Below, piece after piece: positions 26,259 through 35,421 of a DNA stretch of 64,000 nt. Below the pieces are notes generated by a model. That model was not told where the DNA came from and searched no databases. It worked only from the letters and a program-made list of their open reading frames with translations. The position numbers were made by a program, and so were the translations under genes. This DNA is from Methylotenera sp. (lineage in GTDB: Bacteria > Pseudomonadota > Gammaproteobacteria > Burkholderiales > Methylophilaceae), in NCBI RefSeq assembly GCF_029946165.1, contig NZ_JAQSDZ010000003.1:1-64000 (forward strand), in the 5' to 3' direction. The number at the start of each line of letters is the position of its first letter. Position 1 is the stretch's first letter.

Positions 26259-26597
26259 ATGAGCACATATAGTGAAATTCAAGCAAACGACTTATTCAAT
26301 AGCATGGCGACTGAACCCATGTTATTAGTTGATGTGCGTAATGATGATGAAGTTGCGCGTGGCGTGATTGAAGGCGCCATACATATCCCACTATCATTGT
26401 TACCGCTAAAATATGAATCGCTGCCTAAGTCAGAAAACATCGTTTTTTATTGCCACAGCGGTATACGCTCGGCGCATGCCGCAGCTTTTGCTTCTAGCAA
26501 AGGTAGCAAAAATGTATTCAACCTAGCAGGGGGTGTATTAGCTTGGGCTAAGGCTGGTTATCCATTTGTAGCAAAAAATGAAGGGAATAAGAAATAA
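26259..26597 (+). CDS. rhodanese-like sulfurtransferase
   Basis: A single-domain 112-residue rhodanese with the persulfide cysteine at residue 65 in the active loop CHSGIRS, preceded by MLLVDVRNDDEVARGVIEGAIHIPLSLLP. It is cytoplasmic. Its stop codon overlaps the start of a tusA gene, so the pair probably moves sulfur: the rhodanese loads a persulfide and TusA relays it. Confidence 0.94.
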   Translation: MSTYSEIQANDLFNSMATEPMLLVDVRNDDEVARGVIEGAIHIPLSLLPLKYESLPKSENIVFYCHSGIRSAHAAAFASSKGSKNVFNLAGGVLAWAKAGYPFVAKNEGNKK

Positions 26598-26830
26598 TGG
26601 AATTCAATAAAGAAATAGATGCCACAGGCTTAAATTGCCCTTTGCCAATTTTGCGCTGCAAAAAAGGTCTAAGCGAAGTTCTGCCGTCCCAAGTATTAAA
26701 AGTTATTTCAACAGATCCTGGTTCGGTTAAAGACTTTAATGCATTCTGTGTTCAAACTGGCCACGAGCTTTTACAGCTTGATCAAGATGACAGCACCTTT
26801 ACTTTTTATATCAAAAAACGCAGTGACTAA
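26597..26830 (+). CDS. tusA: TusA-family sulfur carrier
   Basis: A 77-residue sulfur-relay protein with the signature DATGLNCPLPILRCKKGL; Cys14 in the CPxP motif carries the persulfide. TusA-like proteins feed tRNA thiolation, molybdenum cofactor or sulfur oxidation. Coupling to a rhodanese gene rather than tusBCDE leaves the destination open. Confidence 0.94.
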   Translation: MEFNKEIDATGLNCPLPILRCKKGLSEVLPSQVLKVISTDPGSVKDFNAFCVQTGHELLQLDQDDSTFTFYIKKRSD

Positions 26831-26840
26831 TTGTTAACTA

Positions 26841-26866
26841 AAAAGGCGCTTTTCAGCGCCTTTTTT
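26841..26866. terminator. bidirectional intrinsic terminator
   Basis: A GGCGCT-TTTC-AGCGCC hairpin with A4 before and T6 after, between the convergent tusA and valS genes. Confidence 0.9.
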
Positions 26867-26887
26867 AGTACTTCACTAGCTTTATAT

Positions 26888-29728
26888 TTAACCCAACTTT
26901 GCGAACTGACTTTGCAGTTTTTCTAAATTAGCACCAAATTCGGCAACCCGTGCCTTTTCTTGCTCGACTACAGCGGCTGGTGCACGTGCGACAAAGCTTT
27001 CGTTATTCAGCTTGCCATTAGCTTTGGCTATCTCACCTTCCAGCCTTGCAATTTCTTTGCCTAAACGCTCTTTTTCAACAGCAACGTCAATTTCAACTTT
27101 TAACATTAATTTAAAGTCATCTACCAACATCACAGGCGCATCGGCTTCTGGCAAGTCAGCTACAATCGCCACATCCTCTAACTTAGCTAATGCTTTTAAA
27201 TACGGCGCATATAAAGCCAGTTTTTCAGCATCGCCAGTAGCAATTAAAGGCACACGAGCTGCAGGAGAAATGCTCATTTCGCCACGTAAGCTACGGCAAG
27301 CATCTACCATTTGTTTAAGTTTCGCTACCCACGCTTCTGAAACCTCATCTAACTTATCTTGCTGAGCTTCCGGATAGGCTTCTAGCATAATGCTTGCGCC
27401 ATGCTTTTCAGTCATAGGCGCAATGGTTTGCCAAATTTCTTCCGTGATAAACGGCATGATTGGGTGCGCTAAACGTAGAATTGTTTCGAGCACACGTAAT
27501 AGCGTGCGACGTGTTGCGACTTTTTCTGCTTCGTCGCCATGTTGAATTTGCACTTTCGCCAGCTCTAAATACCAGTCACAGTATTCATCCCACACAAACT
27601 CATAAATCGCTTTTGCGGCCAAGTCAAAACGGTAATCTTCAAAAGCCTTTTCAACCTCAGCTTCTGTGCGTTGCAAGATGCTCACAATCCAACGGTCAGC
27701 TTGGCTAAACTTACGTCCGCCCGCGTGGCAACTGGCTGAGTCAAAACCGTTAGCTTTATCGCTGCCATCTTCATTTTGTGTATTCATCAACACAAATCGT
27801 GTGGCATTCCACAACTTATTGCAGAAATTGCGATAACCATCACAACGTTGCAAATCAAACTTAATATCACGCCCTGGGCTGGCAAGCGCTGCAAAGGTAA
27901 AGCGCAAAGCATCAGTACCATAAGCAGCAATGCCTTCTGGGAATTCCTTGCGCGTGCGCTTCTCAATTTTTTCAGCATCTCTCGGGTTCATTAACCCCGT
28001 GGTGCGTTTTTTGATTAAATCATCTAAGCCAATGCCGTCAATCAAATCAATTGGGTCAAGCACGTTGCCCTTTGATTTAGACATTTTTTGGCCTTCAGCA
28101 TCACGAATTAAACCGTGCACATACACATGCTTAAATGGAATTTTGCCAGTGATGTGCTTGGTCATGATGACCATACGCGCCACCCAGAAGAAAATAATAT
28201 CAAAGCCAGTCACCAACACGCTTGAAGGCAAGTATTGTTGCAAAGCTTGGTTTTGTGCATCAATGGCTTCGTCGCCAGTCCAATCAAGTGTAGAGAATGG
28301 CCAAAGCGCTGATGAATACCAAGTATCTAGCACATCATTATCGCGTACCAAACCACCTATGTAGCCATCTTTGGCAGCTAAAGTTTTTGCTGAGGCTTCA
28401 TCCGTTGCCACATAAACTTTACCATCTTCTGAGTACCAAGCAGGGATTTGATGACCCCACCATAATTGGCGCGAAATACACCAATCTTGAATGTTATTGA
28501 GCCATTGATTGTAAGTATTGACCCAGTTTTCAGGGTAAAACTTGATTTCGCCGCTAGCTACAACATCTAATGCTTTTTGTGTAATGCTTTTACCATCTTC
28601 TGTTGGTTTGCTCATCGCCACAAACCATTGGTCTGTAAGCATAGGCTCAATAATCACGCCAGTACGGTCTCCGCGCGGCACTTTAAGTTTGTGCTTATCG
28701 GTTTTAACTAAATAGCCATTTTCTTCTAAATCAGCCACTACTAATTTACGTGCAGCAATAGTCGTTAATCCGCGATATTTTTCTGGTGCATTTTCGTTCA
28801 CCAAACCTGCCAATGACAAAATTTCTATCATCGGCAATTGATGGCGCTGACCCACCGCATAGTCATTAAAGTCATGTGCAGGCGTCACTTTAACCACGCC
28901 TGTACCAAATTCTTTATCTACATAATCATCGGCAATAATTGGGATTTCGCGGTCGCATAATGGTAATTTTACGTTTTTACCAATCAGGTGTGCATAGCGC
29001 TCGTCTTCAGGGTGCACCATCACCGCTACGTCGCCCAACATAGTTTCAGGACGTGTTGTTGCAACGGTTAAGTTGCCTGAACCATCAGCCAGCGGATAGT
29101 TGATGTGCCACATAAAGCCATCTTCTTCTTCCTGCACTACTTCTAAATCTGAAACGGCTGTGCCGAGCTTTACATCCCAATTCACCAAACGTTTGCCGCG
29201 ATAAATCAGGCCTTCGTTATACAAACGCACAAAGGTTTCAGTGACGGTTTTATTCAAACCTTCATCCATGGTGAAGCGCTCACGCGACCAATCTGGCGAA
29301 GTGCCGAGGCGGCGCATTTGTTTAGTAATCGTGCCGCCTGAGTATTCTTTCCACTCCCACACTTTTTCTAGGAATTTTTCACGGCCTAAATCATGACGAC
29401 TCACGCCCTGCGCGTCCAATTGACGCTCTACCACAATCTGCGTGGCGATACCTGCATGGTCAGTACCCGGTTGCCAAAGCGTGTTATCACCTTTCATACG
29501 GTGATAACGCGTTAACGCATCCATTAGGGTTTGATTAAAACCGTGACCCATGTGCAAGGTGCCAGTGACGTTTGGTGGGGGTAGTAAGATACAGAAATTA
29601 TCTTTAACTTCAGGGTTTAAGCCTGCCGCGTAATAACCTTTGCTCTCCCAAAATTCATACCATTTGCTTTCGATGGTTTTAGGGTCAAAGGATTTCGCTA
29701 ATTCTTGGTTGGGGGTTGGAATATTCAT
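26888..29728 (-). CDS. valS: valine-tRNA ligase
   Basis: A 946-residue class I aminoacyl-tRNA synthetase. The HIGH-type motif is [12 protein letters not shown] near residues 55-66 and the KMSKS motif lies in [12 protein letters not shown] near 565. The CP1 editing domain ([22 protein letters not shown]), an anticodon-binding domain ([13 protein letters not shown]) and a C-terminal coiled coil ([24 protein letters not shown]) follow in order. The length is normal for bacterial ValRS. Confidence 0.98.
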   Translation of the reverse strand: MNIPTPNQELAKSFDPKTIESKWYEFWESKGYYAAGLNPEVKDNFCILLPPPNVTGTLHMGHGFNQTLMDALTRYHRMKGDNTLWQPGTDHAGIATQIVVERQLDAQGVSRHDLGREKFLEKVWEWKEYSGGTITKQMRRLGTSPDWSRERFTMDEGLNKTVTETFVRLYNEGLIYRGKRLVNWDVKLGTAVSDLEVVQEEEDGFMWHINYPLADGSGNLTVATTRPETMLGDVAVMVHPEDERYAHLIGKNVKLPLCDREIPIIADDYVDKEFGTGVVKVTPAHDFNDYAVGQRHQLPMIEILSLAGLVNENAPEKYRGLTTIAARKLVVADLEENGYLVKTDKHKLKVPRGDRTGVIIEPMLTDQWFVAMSKPTEDGKSITQKALDVVASGEIKFYPENWVNTYNQWLNNIQDWCISRQLWWGHQIPAWYSEDGKVYVATDEASAKTLAAKDGYIGGLVRDNDVLDTWYSSALWPFSTLDWTGDEAIDAQNQALQQYLPSSVLVTGFDIIFFWVARMVIMTKHITGKIPFKHVYVHGLIRDAEGQKMSKSKGNVLDPIDLIDGIGLDDLIKKRTTGLMNPRDAEKIEKRTRKEFPEGIAAYGTDALRFTFAALASPGRDIKFDLQRCDGYRNFCNKLWNATRFVLMNTQNEDGSDKANGFDSASCHAGGRKFSQADRWIVSILQRTEAEVEKAFEDYRFDLAAKAIYEFVWDEYCDWYLELAKVQIQHGDEAEKVATRRTLLRVLETILRLAHPIMPFITEEIWQTIAPMTEKHGASIMLEAYPEAQQDKLDEVSEAWVAKLKQMVDACRSLRGEMSISPAARVPLIATGDAEKLALYAPYLKALAKLEDVAIVADLPEADAPVMLVDDFKLMLKVEIDVAVEKERLGKEIARLEGEIAKANGKLNNESFVARAPAAVVEQEKARVAEFGANLEKLQSQFAKLG

Positions 29729-29828
29729 AGCCGATATTTTAACATAGGCAAGGGCTTATTGACTCCCCCACCATACCAACCGTGTGGCGTAATAGTTAGG
29801 AATAATTGCAGCTAAAACGACTTAAATA

Positions 29829-30740
29829 TCATGCCAGCTTGATAAAAGCTAAAAGTAATATTGTAAATATCAGCAAATGTGCAATTGCCCACATTCTGTA
29901 ACTTGCTGTTAGCTCATGCGGGGCTTGAGCTGAGATTAAAAACAAATGTTCATCATTAGGCTTAACTAAAGTAAAACTACCTGTATGTGCTTTCATGGCG
30001 TATTTGGCATGCGCCTGCTTGATAGCGTCCTGGCGCGCCAGCTCCCACTCATCCATGTCAATTTCGCCACTTCGGTTATAGTCGTAACGATTTAACAACT
30101 GTTGCGGACGTGTTTTTAAATCTGCCAGAATATTGCGTACTTCTTTGTTAATGACTTCACTATCAACTTGATCATGCCTCGTATCTAGCTGACCCAACAC
30201 GTATAAACGCTTACCCGCAGGTAAAAACTCTTCTACATAGCGATGTTCATTTCTAACAAATGTACGCTTTTCAAAATAAATAATTTCTGCCCCTTTTGGA
30301 TTGACCATACAAGTGCCAGATTCATCTTTTAATTGGAATAACGTATCGCTTTCCGAATACTCCAGAAGCCTATTATCAACTACTTTTTTTGAATAGGGAT
30401 TTTCAACGCGATTGGCATATACCGAGGCTTGATACCATACGCAAGGAATACCATGATAAGGCGTTTTGAAAGGTTTTAGCGTTGTCGCAACACCATGCAA
30501 CTCAATGTAACCTTGTGCTGCAGCGGCGATTGTGGATATTGGCGCCTCTGTAATTTTAAGTAATCGCCAATAATTAAAAATAGCAGCAAATAGGCTAAAT
30601 GTGAGCGCGATTGATAACAATACAAACCATGTATGGCTATCTATTAGCCTGACATGCAATTTATACGCAGCAAATAAAACTCCACCAATTACCGCCAGCG
30701 TAACAAAGTTAACGCTGGCGCCATTTAATTTTCTAAACAT
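29829..30740 (-). CDS. GIDE-domain membrane protein with an EF-hand
   Basis: A 303-residue protein with two N-terminal membrane helices (about residues 12-29 and 37-56), a GIDE-type domain (GVATTLKPFKTPYHGIPCVWYQASVY, then GTCMVNPKGAEIIY) and a C-terminal helix. Between them, residues 220-231 form a canonical EF-hand loop DYNRSGEIDMDE, with Asp at 1, Asn at 3, Ser at 5, Asp at 9 and Glu at 12, so calcium binding is likely. It follows lemA by nine bases; LemA-GIDE pairs are common in bacteria. The role is not established. Confidence 0.85.
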   Translation of the reverse strand: MFRKLNGASVNFVTLAVIGGVLFAAYKLHVRLIDSHTWFVLLSIALTFSLFAAIFNYWRLLKITEAPISTIAAAAQGYIELHGVATTLKPFKTPYHGIPCVWYQASVYANRVENPYSKKVVDNRLLEYSESDTLFQLKDESGTCMVNPKGAEIIYFEKRTFVRNEHRYVEEFLPAGKRLYVLGQLDTRHDQVDSEVINKEVRNILADLKTRPQQLLNRYDYNRSGEIDMDEWELARQDAIKQAHAKYAMKAHTGSFTLVKPNDEHLFLISAQAPHELTASYRMWAIAHLLIFTILLLAFIKLA

Positions 30741-30749
30741 AAATACTAA

Positions 30750-31313
30750 CTAGATTTTAAAGCGCGCGCTTACATCAACATCCTCTAATTCAGCATGTGA
30801 AAATTTCAACATTTCTGCTCGCTCAAATCCAAACAAACCCGCCACAATGACATCGGGAAACTGCTTAATTCTGACGTTATTATTATTCACTGAGTCATTA
30901 TAAAACTCGCGCCTATCCGCAATTTGATTTTCTAAGCCGGTAATACGTTGCTGCAAATTAATAAATGTTTGATCAGCTTTTAAATCGGGATAATTTTCTG
31001 CCACTGCAAATAACCCACCCAAACTGCTGCTAAGGGCTGATTCCGCTTTACTTAACCCTGCAACATCGTGCATTTGACGCGCTACATCTAAGCCCATGCG
31101 CGCTTGTATAACTCTCTCTAGCGTTTGCGCCTCGTGAGTCATATAAGCTTTACATGTATCAATTAGCTTAGGTAGCTCCTCATTACGCTGTATAAGCAAC
31201 ACGTCAATATTCGCCCAAGCTTTTTCTACATTATTTTTAATGCTGACTAAACTGTTATATGTCATCGCAAAATACACAGCAACTACCGCTACAATTACCC
31301 AAACTATCATCAA
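30750..31313 (-). CDS. lemA: LemA family protein
   Basis: A 187-residue protein with a single N-terminal membrane anchor (VWVIVAVVAVYFAMTYNSLVSIKNNVEKAWANIDVLLIQRNEELPKLID) and a helical bundle. The KNNVEKAWANIDVLLIQR segment and NYPDLKADQTFINLQQRITGLENQIADRREFYNDSVNNNNVRI are LemA hallmarks. The domain probably faces away from the short N-terminal tail. It pairs with the downstream GIDE/EF-hand gene. Confidence 0.95.
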   Translation of the reverse strand: MMIVWVIVAVVAVYFAMTYNSLVSIKNNVEKAWANIDVLLIQRNEELPKLIDTCKAYMTHEAQTLERVIQARMGLDVARQMHDVAGLSKAESALSSSLGGLFAVAENYPDLKADQTFINLQQRITGLENQIADRREFYNDSVNNNNVRIKQFPDVIVAGLFGFERAEMLKFSHAELEDVDVSARFKI

Positions 31314-31347
31314 GCTCCCCTTAAGTTTTATGAATATGACTTTATTG

Positions 31348-32592
31348 TTATGAATGCTTATCGCTTACAACACCGCTTAATACCAAAGGCCCTACTTTTT
31401 CCCAATATCGAGAAAAACGTTTTAAGCGCTTTTCGCTGATTTCAACATTAACTAACTTAGCTACTGGCTGCCAGTCTGGCACAAATGGTGATAATAACTC
31501 TTTCACTTTAAGATTTGGCGTATCTTGCGTAATCAACTGACCTACACCTTTTTGCATCAGAATTTCATAAGTATGGCCAAGCCAAACCTCGACACTATCC
31601 ATCTCACTTAAACAGTCTGCCACAAACTGCAAACGATTAAGCGACCATGCACCATGTAGCTGTGGATCAAACACAAAAATCTTAGGAAAAGGTTTTTGCA
31701 GCAAAGCATGCGCTGACGATAACATTTCATCATGCACAAATATTGCTTTGGCTGGATAATGTGAAACTGTGTTTCTAGGCGTAGGTGGCAGTGCGTATTT
31801 TTTTGCAGTAGGCACTAGCGTTTGATTAAACAGCTTATCGCTCAAAGCCTCATAACTGCCGTCAAATGGGCATTGCACATGACAGTTGGCGCAATATTTT
31901 CCGCCAGTGTATCGGCTGAGAATTTCTTTATTAAAAAAGTAAGGTTTAGAGCTAAAGGTTGAGGCAACCCATTGCCATGAAAGATGGTTGCTCGCAATAT
32001 CGCCGTCAATCAAATGCGCTTCAAACCAATCAGCCGCAGCGCGCCAATCTACTTTTCGGTGATGCACAATATAACTAGCAAGCCACATGCGAGGATGGTT
32101 ATGCACATATCCCGTAGCCAATAAATCTTCATTGATAAAGCCATCCATACATGGCAAACCTGTTTTACCATCGCGAATATCATCGCTCAATGGCGTATGA
32201 CCAATAGCCACTTTGGCTGGCTCCATATCGCTATAGATGGCATTGCCTTCGCTAAACCACACTTGTCGCCAGTAGTCGCGCCACGCCAGTTCATATACCA
32301 GTTTATCGGCGCTTGCACCGAACTTTTTTTTGATGAATTCATAAGCTTCATTCAACGTGATACAGCCATGCCTTAAATATGGCGATAAATGCGTCACGGA
32401 GCCGTTTAAAAAATTACGGTTTCTATCGTAAGCCACCGCATCAATACTATTGAGTTTATTAAGCGCAGCAAAACGACCTCCAGCCCAATTGGCTTCTAAG
32501 TCAGCACCTTTAGCCTCCGAAAATATTCGCTTAATATAATGTAAGCGTTCGTTTCGATCTTGAGGAATAATCAATTTTTGTGCGGGTTTCAT
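31348..32592 (-). CDS. photolyase/cryptochrome-related FAD-binding protein, apparently domain-swapped
   Basis: A 414-residue protein that begins directly with the photolyase FAD-binding domain: GGRFAALNKLNS, THLSPYLRHGCITLNEAY, LAWRDYWRQVW, GLPCMDGFINEDLLATGYVHNHPRMWLASYIVHH and DGDIASNHLSWQWVAST (residues 38-212). The usual N-terminal alpha/beta antenna domain is missing there, but residues 280-350 (AIFVHDEML..., PKIFVFDPQLHGAWSLNRLQFVADCL) look like it, placed after the FAD domain. A cysteine cluster C234-X2-C237-X3-C241 lies between them. It is probably light- or DNA-repair-related, but substrate specificity cannot be told. Confidence 0.8.
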   Translation of the reverse strand: MKPAQKLIIPQDRNERLHYIKRIFSEAKGADLEANWAGGRFAALNKLNSIDAVAYDRNRNFLNGSVTHLSPYLRHGCITLNEAYEFIKKKFGASADKLVYELAWRDYWRQVWFSEGNAIYSDMEPAKVAIGHTPLSDDIRDGKTGLPCMDGFINEDLLATGYVHNHPRMWLASYIVHHRKVDWRAAADWFEAHLIDGDIASNHLSWQWVASTFSSKPYFFNKEILSRYTGGKYCANCHVQCPFDGSYEALSDKLFNQTLVPTAKKYALPPTPRNTVSHYPAKAIFVHDEMLSSAHALLQKPFPKIFVFDPQLHGAWSLNRLQFVADCLSEMDSVEVWLGHTYEILMQKGVGQLITQDTPNLKVKELLSPFVPDWQPVAKLVNVEISEKRLKRFSRYWEKVGPLVLSGVVSDKHS

Positions 32593-32765
32593 TGAATAAT
32601 TTTCATCTAATTTATGGTAGTGTACTGTTTATTAGTGATACTGACATAGGCTATATTTTAATAGCTAAGCCGTTAAAAAAACGCCATTTATTTTTATCAA
32701 AAATGCAACAAATTGCTCTATAGAGTCATTAACTATTTACTGTAAACTCACTAAGGAAGATCATT

Positions 32766-33206
32766 ATGGACCCAATGTGGATGTGGGCTGCGATAGGAAT
32801 CATACTACTTGCAGTTGAAATGGCAACAGGCACTTTTTATGTGTTATGGTTTGGCGTTGCCGCCTTATGTGTCGCATTGATCATGTGGCTTTTTCCCAAT
32901 ACATCTGAGGCTATACAATATGCCGCTTTTGCAGTTTTATCGTTAAGCTCACTAGCCATTTGGCGGATTAATTACAAAAAAACATCTACAAACTCCCGTG
33001 TGGGGCAATCACAGGGTGACGAGATTGGTCGAGTGGGCACGGTGATAGTAACTGTTAGCTTAAAACAAAACGGTAAGATTCGCTTTGCTCAAGGATTAAT
33101 GGGTAGCCGCGAATGGACAGCAATTGCCGATGAAACCATTGAGTCTGGCAGTGATGCAAGCGTAGTGGCGGTTGTTGGAAATGCATTAAAAATCTCAAAA
33201 TTGTAA
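32766..33206 (+). CDS. NfeD-family membrane protein
   Basis: A 146-residue short-form NfeD: two or three N-terminal membrane helices (MWMWAAIGIILLAVEMATGTFYVLWFGVAALCVALI) and a C-terminal OB-fold (GRVGTVIVTVSLKQNGKIRFAQGLMGSREWTA). Short NfeD proteins are regularly encoded beside SPFH/stomatin proteins, as here, and are thought to work with them in membrane organisation. The upstream RBS AAGGAAG is good. Confidence 0.92.
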   Translation: MDPMWMWAAIGIILLAVEMATGTFYVLWFGVAALCVALIMWLFPNTSEAIQYAAFAVLSLSSLAIWRINYKKTSTNSRVGQSQGDEIGRVGTVIVTVSLKQNGKIRFAQGLMGSREWTAIADETIESGSDASVVAVVGNALKISKL

Positions 33207-33259
33207 TTCAGCTTAATCTTAAATAGATTCATTTTAAAACCCCGTGTTAGGAAAACACC

Positions 33260-34102
33260 ATGACCACCTTTAGTTTAGTACTGATATTTTTAGTAATTGT
33301 CGCCATTATTAAGGGCGTACGCATTGTTCCTCAAGGTGAAGAATGGGTTGTAGAGCGCCTTGGTAAATTTGCAGGCGTGCTCAGCCCAGGCTTGCATGTG
33401 ATTAACCCTGTGTTCACTAAAGTAAGCTATAAAGTCACCACCAAAGACATTATTTTAGATGTGCCTGAGCAAGAGGTAATTACGCGCGACAACGCTGTAA
33501 TTCTGGCAAATGCCATTGCTTTTATTCGTGTGTCTGACGTAGAACGTGCGGTTTATGGCATTGAAAACTTTAGAGAAGCCATGCGCAATATGGTGCAAAC
33601 CAGCTTGCGCTCAATCATAGGCGGCATGGATTTAAACCAAGCACTCACCTCACGTGACCGCATTAAAGCAGAGCTAAAAGAAGCGATTGCCGATGAAGCA
33701 CAAGATTGGGGCTTAACTGTTAAATCTGTAGAAATTCAAGACATTAAACCGTCAACAAATATGCAAGATGCCATGGAAAGACAAGCCGCCGCAGAACGTG
33801 AACGTGTGGCAGTGGTAACAGAAGCCGAAGGCGCAAAACAATCACTTATCTTAAATGCCGAAGCGCGTTTAGAAGCGGCGCGTAAAGATGCCGAAGCGCA
33901 AATGGTGGCAGCAAAAGCCTCAGCAGAATCGATCAAGTTCATTACTGAAGCCGTTAAAGAAAACAATGCATCTGCGATGTTCTTGCTAGGCGACCGTTAT
34001 ATTCACGCTTTAGAAAAAATGTCGACTTCTGGAAACAGTAAAATTGTAGTCATGCCAGGTGATTTAGTAAGTGCAGTTAAAAGTTTAGTGGGCGGTAAGT
34101 AA
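33260..34102 (+). CDS. SPFH/stomatin-like membrane protein (QmcA type)
   Basis: A 280-residue protein with one N-terminal membrane anchor and a band-7 domain: GVRIVPQGEEWVVERLGKFAGVLSPGLHVINPVF, DVPEQEVITRDNAVILANAIAFIRVSD, SLRSIIGGMDLNQALTSRDRI. A long Ala/Glu-rich coiled coil follows (ERQAAAERERVAVVTEAEGAKQS). It resembles E. coli QmcA. It lies 53 bases after nfeD, so an operon is likely. Confidence 0.94.
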   Translation: MTTFSLVLIFLVIVAIIKGVRIVPQGEEWVVERLGKFAGVLSPGLHVINPVFTKVSYKVTTKDIILDVPEQEVITRDNAVILANAIAFIRVSDVERAVYGIENFREAMRNMVQTSLRSIIGGMDLNQALTSRDRIKAELKEAIADEAQDWGLTVKSVEIQDIKPSTNMQDAMERQAAAERERVAVVTEAEGAKQSLILNAEARLEAARKDAEAQMVAAKASAESIKFITEAVKENNASAMFLLGDRYIHALEKMSTSGNSKIVVMPGDLVSAVKSLVGGK

Positions 34103-34172
34103 ACTCGCAATTCCCTCCCTTTTGAGGAGGATTTGGCAGCGTTATAAAATGCGGCACTTTCCATTCTCAGTC

Positions 34173-34210
34173 CCCTCCCACTTTAAGGGGGAGGGTTAGG
34201 GTGGGGGTAG
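34173..34210. repeat. left arm of a perfect 38-bp inverted repeat
   Basis: This C/G-rich segment (CCCTCCCACTTTAAGG...) is the exact reverse complement of 34630-34667. It overlaps the end of the DUF559 gene, supplying its last codons (Leu-Pro-Pro-Pro) and stop. A related degenerate hairpin (CCCTCCC-TTTT-GAGGAGG) lies just left of it near 34115-34131. Confidence 0.95.
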
Positions 34211-34570
34211 CACGTTTCCAGAATCACACTCGTGTATCGATTGCAAAATCACTTGCAAAACCCCCTCTATGTTTTGCAACACCTCATTATTCCAAAATCT
34301 CAATACTTTCCAGCCATGATCTTTAAGCCACTCACTGCGTAAGTTATCTTCAATTTGCATTTCATTATGTTGACCGCCATCAATTTCAATTGCTAATGCT
34401 GCGTCAACGCACGCAAAATCTAAAATATATCTACCTGCTGGATGTTGACGTCTAAATTTTACGCCCAACTGCTTCATTCTGAGGCGTTGCCATAAATGCT
34501 TTTCAGCATCAGTCATCTCGGCACGGAGTTGACGAGAAAAATCTTTGGTGTGTTGCGGCAGTCTTTGCAT
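34196..34570 (-). CDS. DUF559 endonuclease-like protein
   Basis: A 124-residue protein of the DUF559 family, related to the Vsr/restriction-endonuclease fold. Conserved parts are LRAEMTDAEKHLWQRLRMKQLGVKFRRQHPAGRYILDFACVDAALAIEIDGGQH (residues 15-68), with a D...EIDG catalytic pattern, and LRSEWLKDHGWKVLRFWNNEVLQN. The gene sits exactly between two identical 38-bp inverted repeats, and its stop codon is made by one of them. This suggests a self-contained mobile or repeat-maintaining cassette; the function is not known. Confidence 0.9.
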   Translation of the reverse strand: MQRLPQHTKDFSRQLRAEMTDAEKHLWQRLRMKQLGVKFRRQHPAGRYILDFACVDAALAIEIDGGQHNEMQIEDNLRSEWLKDHGWKVLRFWNNEVLQNIEGVLQVILQSIHECDSGNVLPPP

Positions 34571-34629
34571 GAATAAACAGTGTTAACTTAGTATAAGCTA
34601 ACTGTTGTGATGTTTTTTGGTGGATTTCT

Positions 34630-34667
34630 CTACCCCCACCCTAACCCTCCCCCTTAAAGTGGGAGGG
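34630..34667. repeat. right arm of a perfect 38-bp inverted repeat
   Basis: An exact reverse complement of 34173-34210, beginning CTACCCCCACCCTAACCC. It ends two bases before the stop codon of the moeB-like gene. In single-stranded form it makes the hairpin CCCCCTTAAAGTGGGAGGG and may also end transcription. Confidence 0.95.
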
Positions 34668-34669
34668 AA

Positions 34670-35416
34670 TTAAGCGCCGCAGACAATACAAGCGGGGTCT
34701 TTACTCAGCTTGATTGTTCGCCATTCCATGGCAAGTGCATCAAGCAGTAATAAGCGCCCTTGCAAACTCTCACCAATGCCCATCAAAAGTTTTAAAGCCT
34801 CTGCCGCTTGCGTGGTGCCTATCATACCCACTAGCGGCGCAAATACACCATTCGTTGCACAGCGCAAATCTGTATCTTCACCATTATCAGGGAATAAACA
34901 GTGGTAGCACGGGCTACTCGCTGAGCGCATATCGTACACTGTGATTTGCCCCTCAAAACCAAGCGCAGCGCCTGAAACCAGCGGCTTCTTCAACTTCACG
35001 CAAAGTCTGTTTAAGGTATAGCGTGTGGCAAAATTATCACTACAATCAATCACCACATCCGCTTGCGCCACCAAAGCTGCAAAATCATTTTCAGTAGATT
35101 TTTGCTGTATGGTTTTAACCATGACTTCAGGGTTAATCTCATAAATAGATTGCTGCGCAGAAACAGCTTTATTAATGCCCACGCTGGGCGTGGTATGAAT
35201 AATCTGACGCTGCAAATTAGTTAAATCCACCACATCAAAATCACAAATAGTCAGCGTGCCAACACCACTAGCAGCCAAATACAAAGCCACAGGCGAACCC
35301 AAACCTCCCGCACCGACGATCAGCGCATGGCTATTAACAAGTTTATCTTGGCCTTCATAATTGATTTGCGACAGAAGGATGTGACGGCTGTAACGTAAAA
35401 GTTGGTTATCGTTCAT
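34670..35416 (-). CDS. moeB: HesA/MoeB/ThiF family adenylyltransferase
   Basis: A 248-residue E1-like enzyme that adenylates the C-terminal Gly-Gly of a ubiquitin-like sulfur carrier (MoaD or ThiS). The ATP-binding loop is VGAGGLGSPVALYLAASGVGTLTICDFDVVDLTNLQRQ (about residues 31-68), with DCSDNFATRYTLNR and two zinc CxxC pairs (CYHC, CIVC). It overlaps nothing but follows the pilin gene by five bases. MoeB versus ThiF cannot be separated from sequence context here. Confidence 0.9.
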   Translation of the reverse strand: MNDNQLLRYSRHILLSQINYEGQDKLVNSHALIVGAGGLGSPVALYLAASGVGTLTICDFDVVDLTNLQRQIIHTTPSVGINKAVSAQQSIYEINPEVMVKTIQQKSTENDFAALVAQADVVIDCSDNFATRYTLNRLCVKLKKPLVSGAALGFEGQITVYDMRSASSPCYHCLFPDNGEDTDLRCATNGVFAPLVGMIGTTQAAEALKLLMGIGESLQGRLLLLDALAMEWRTIKLSKDPACIVCGA

Positions 35417-35421
35417 AAGTA

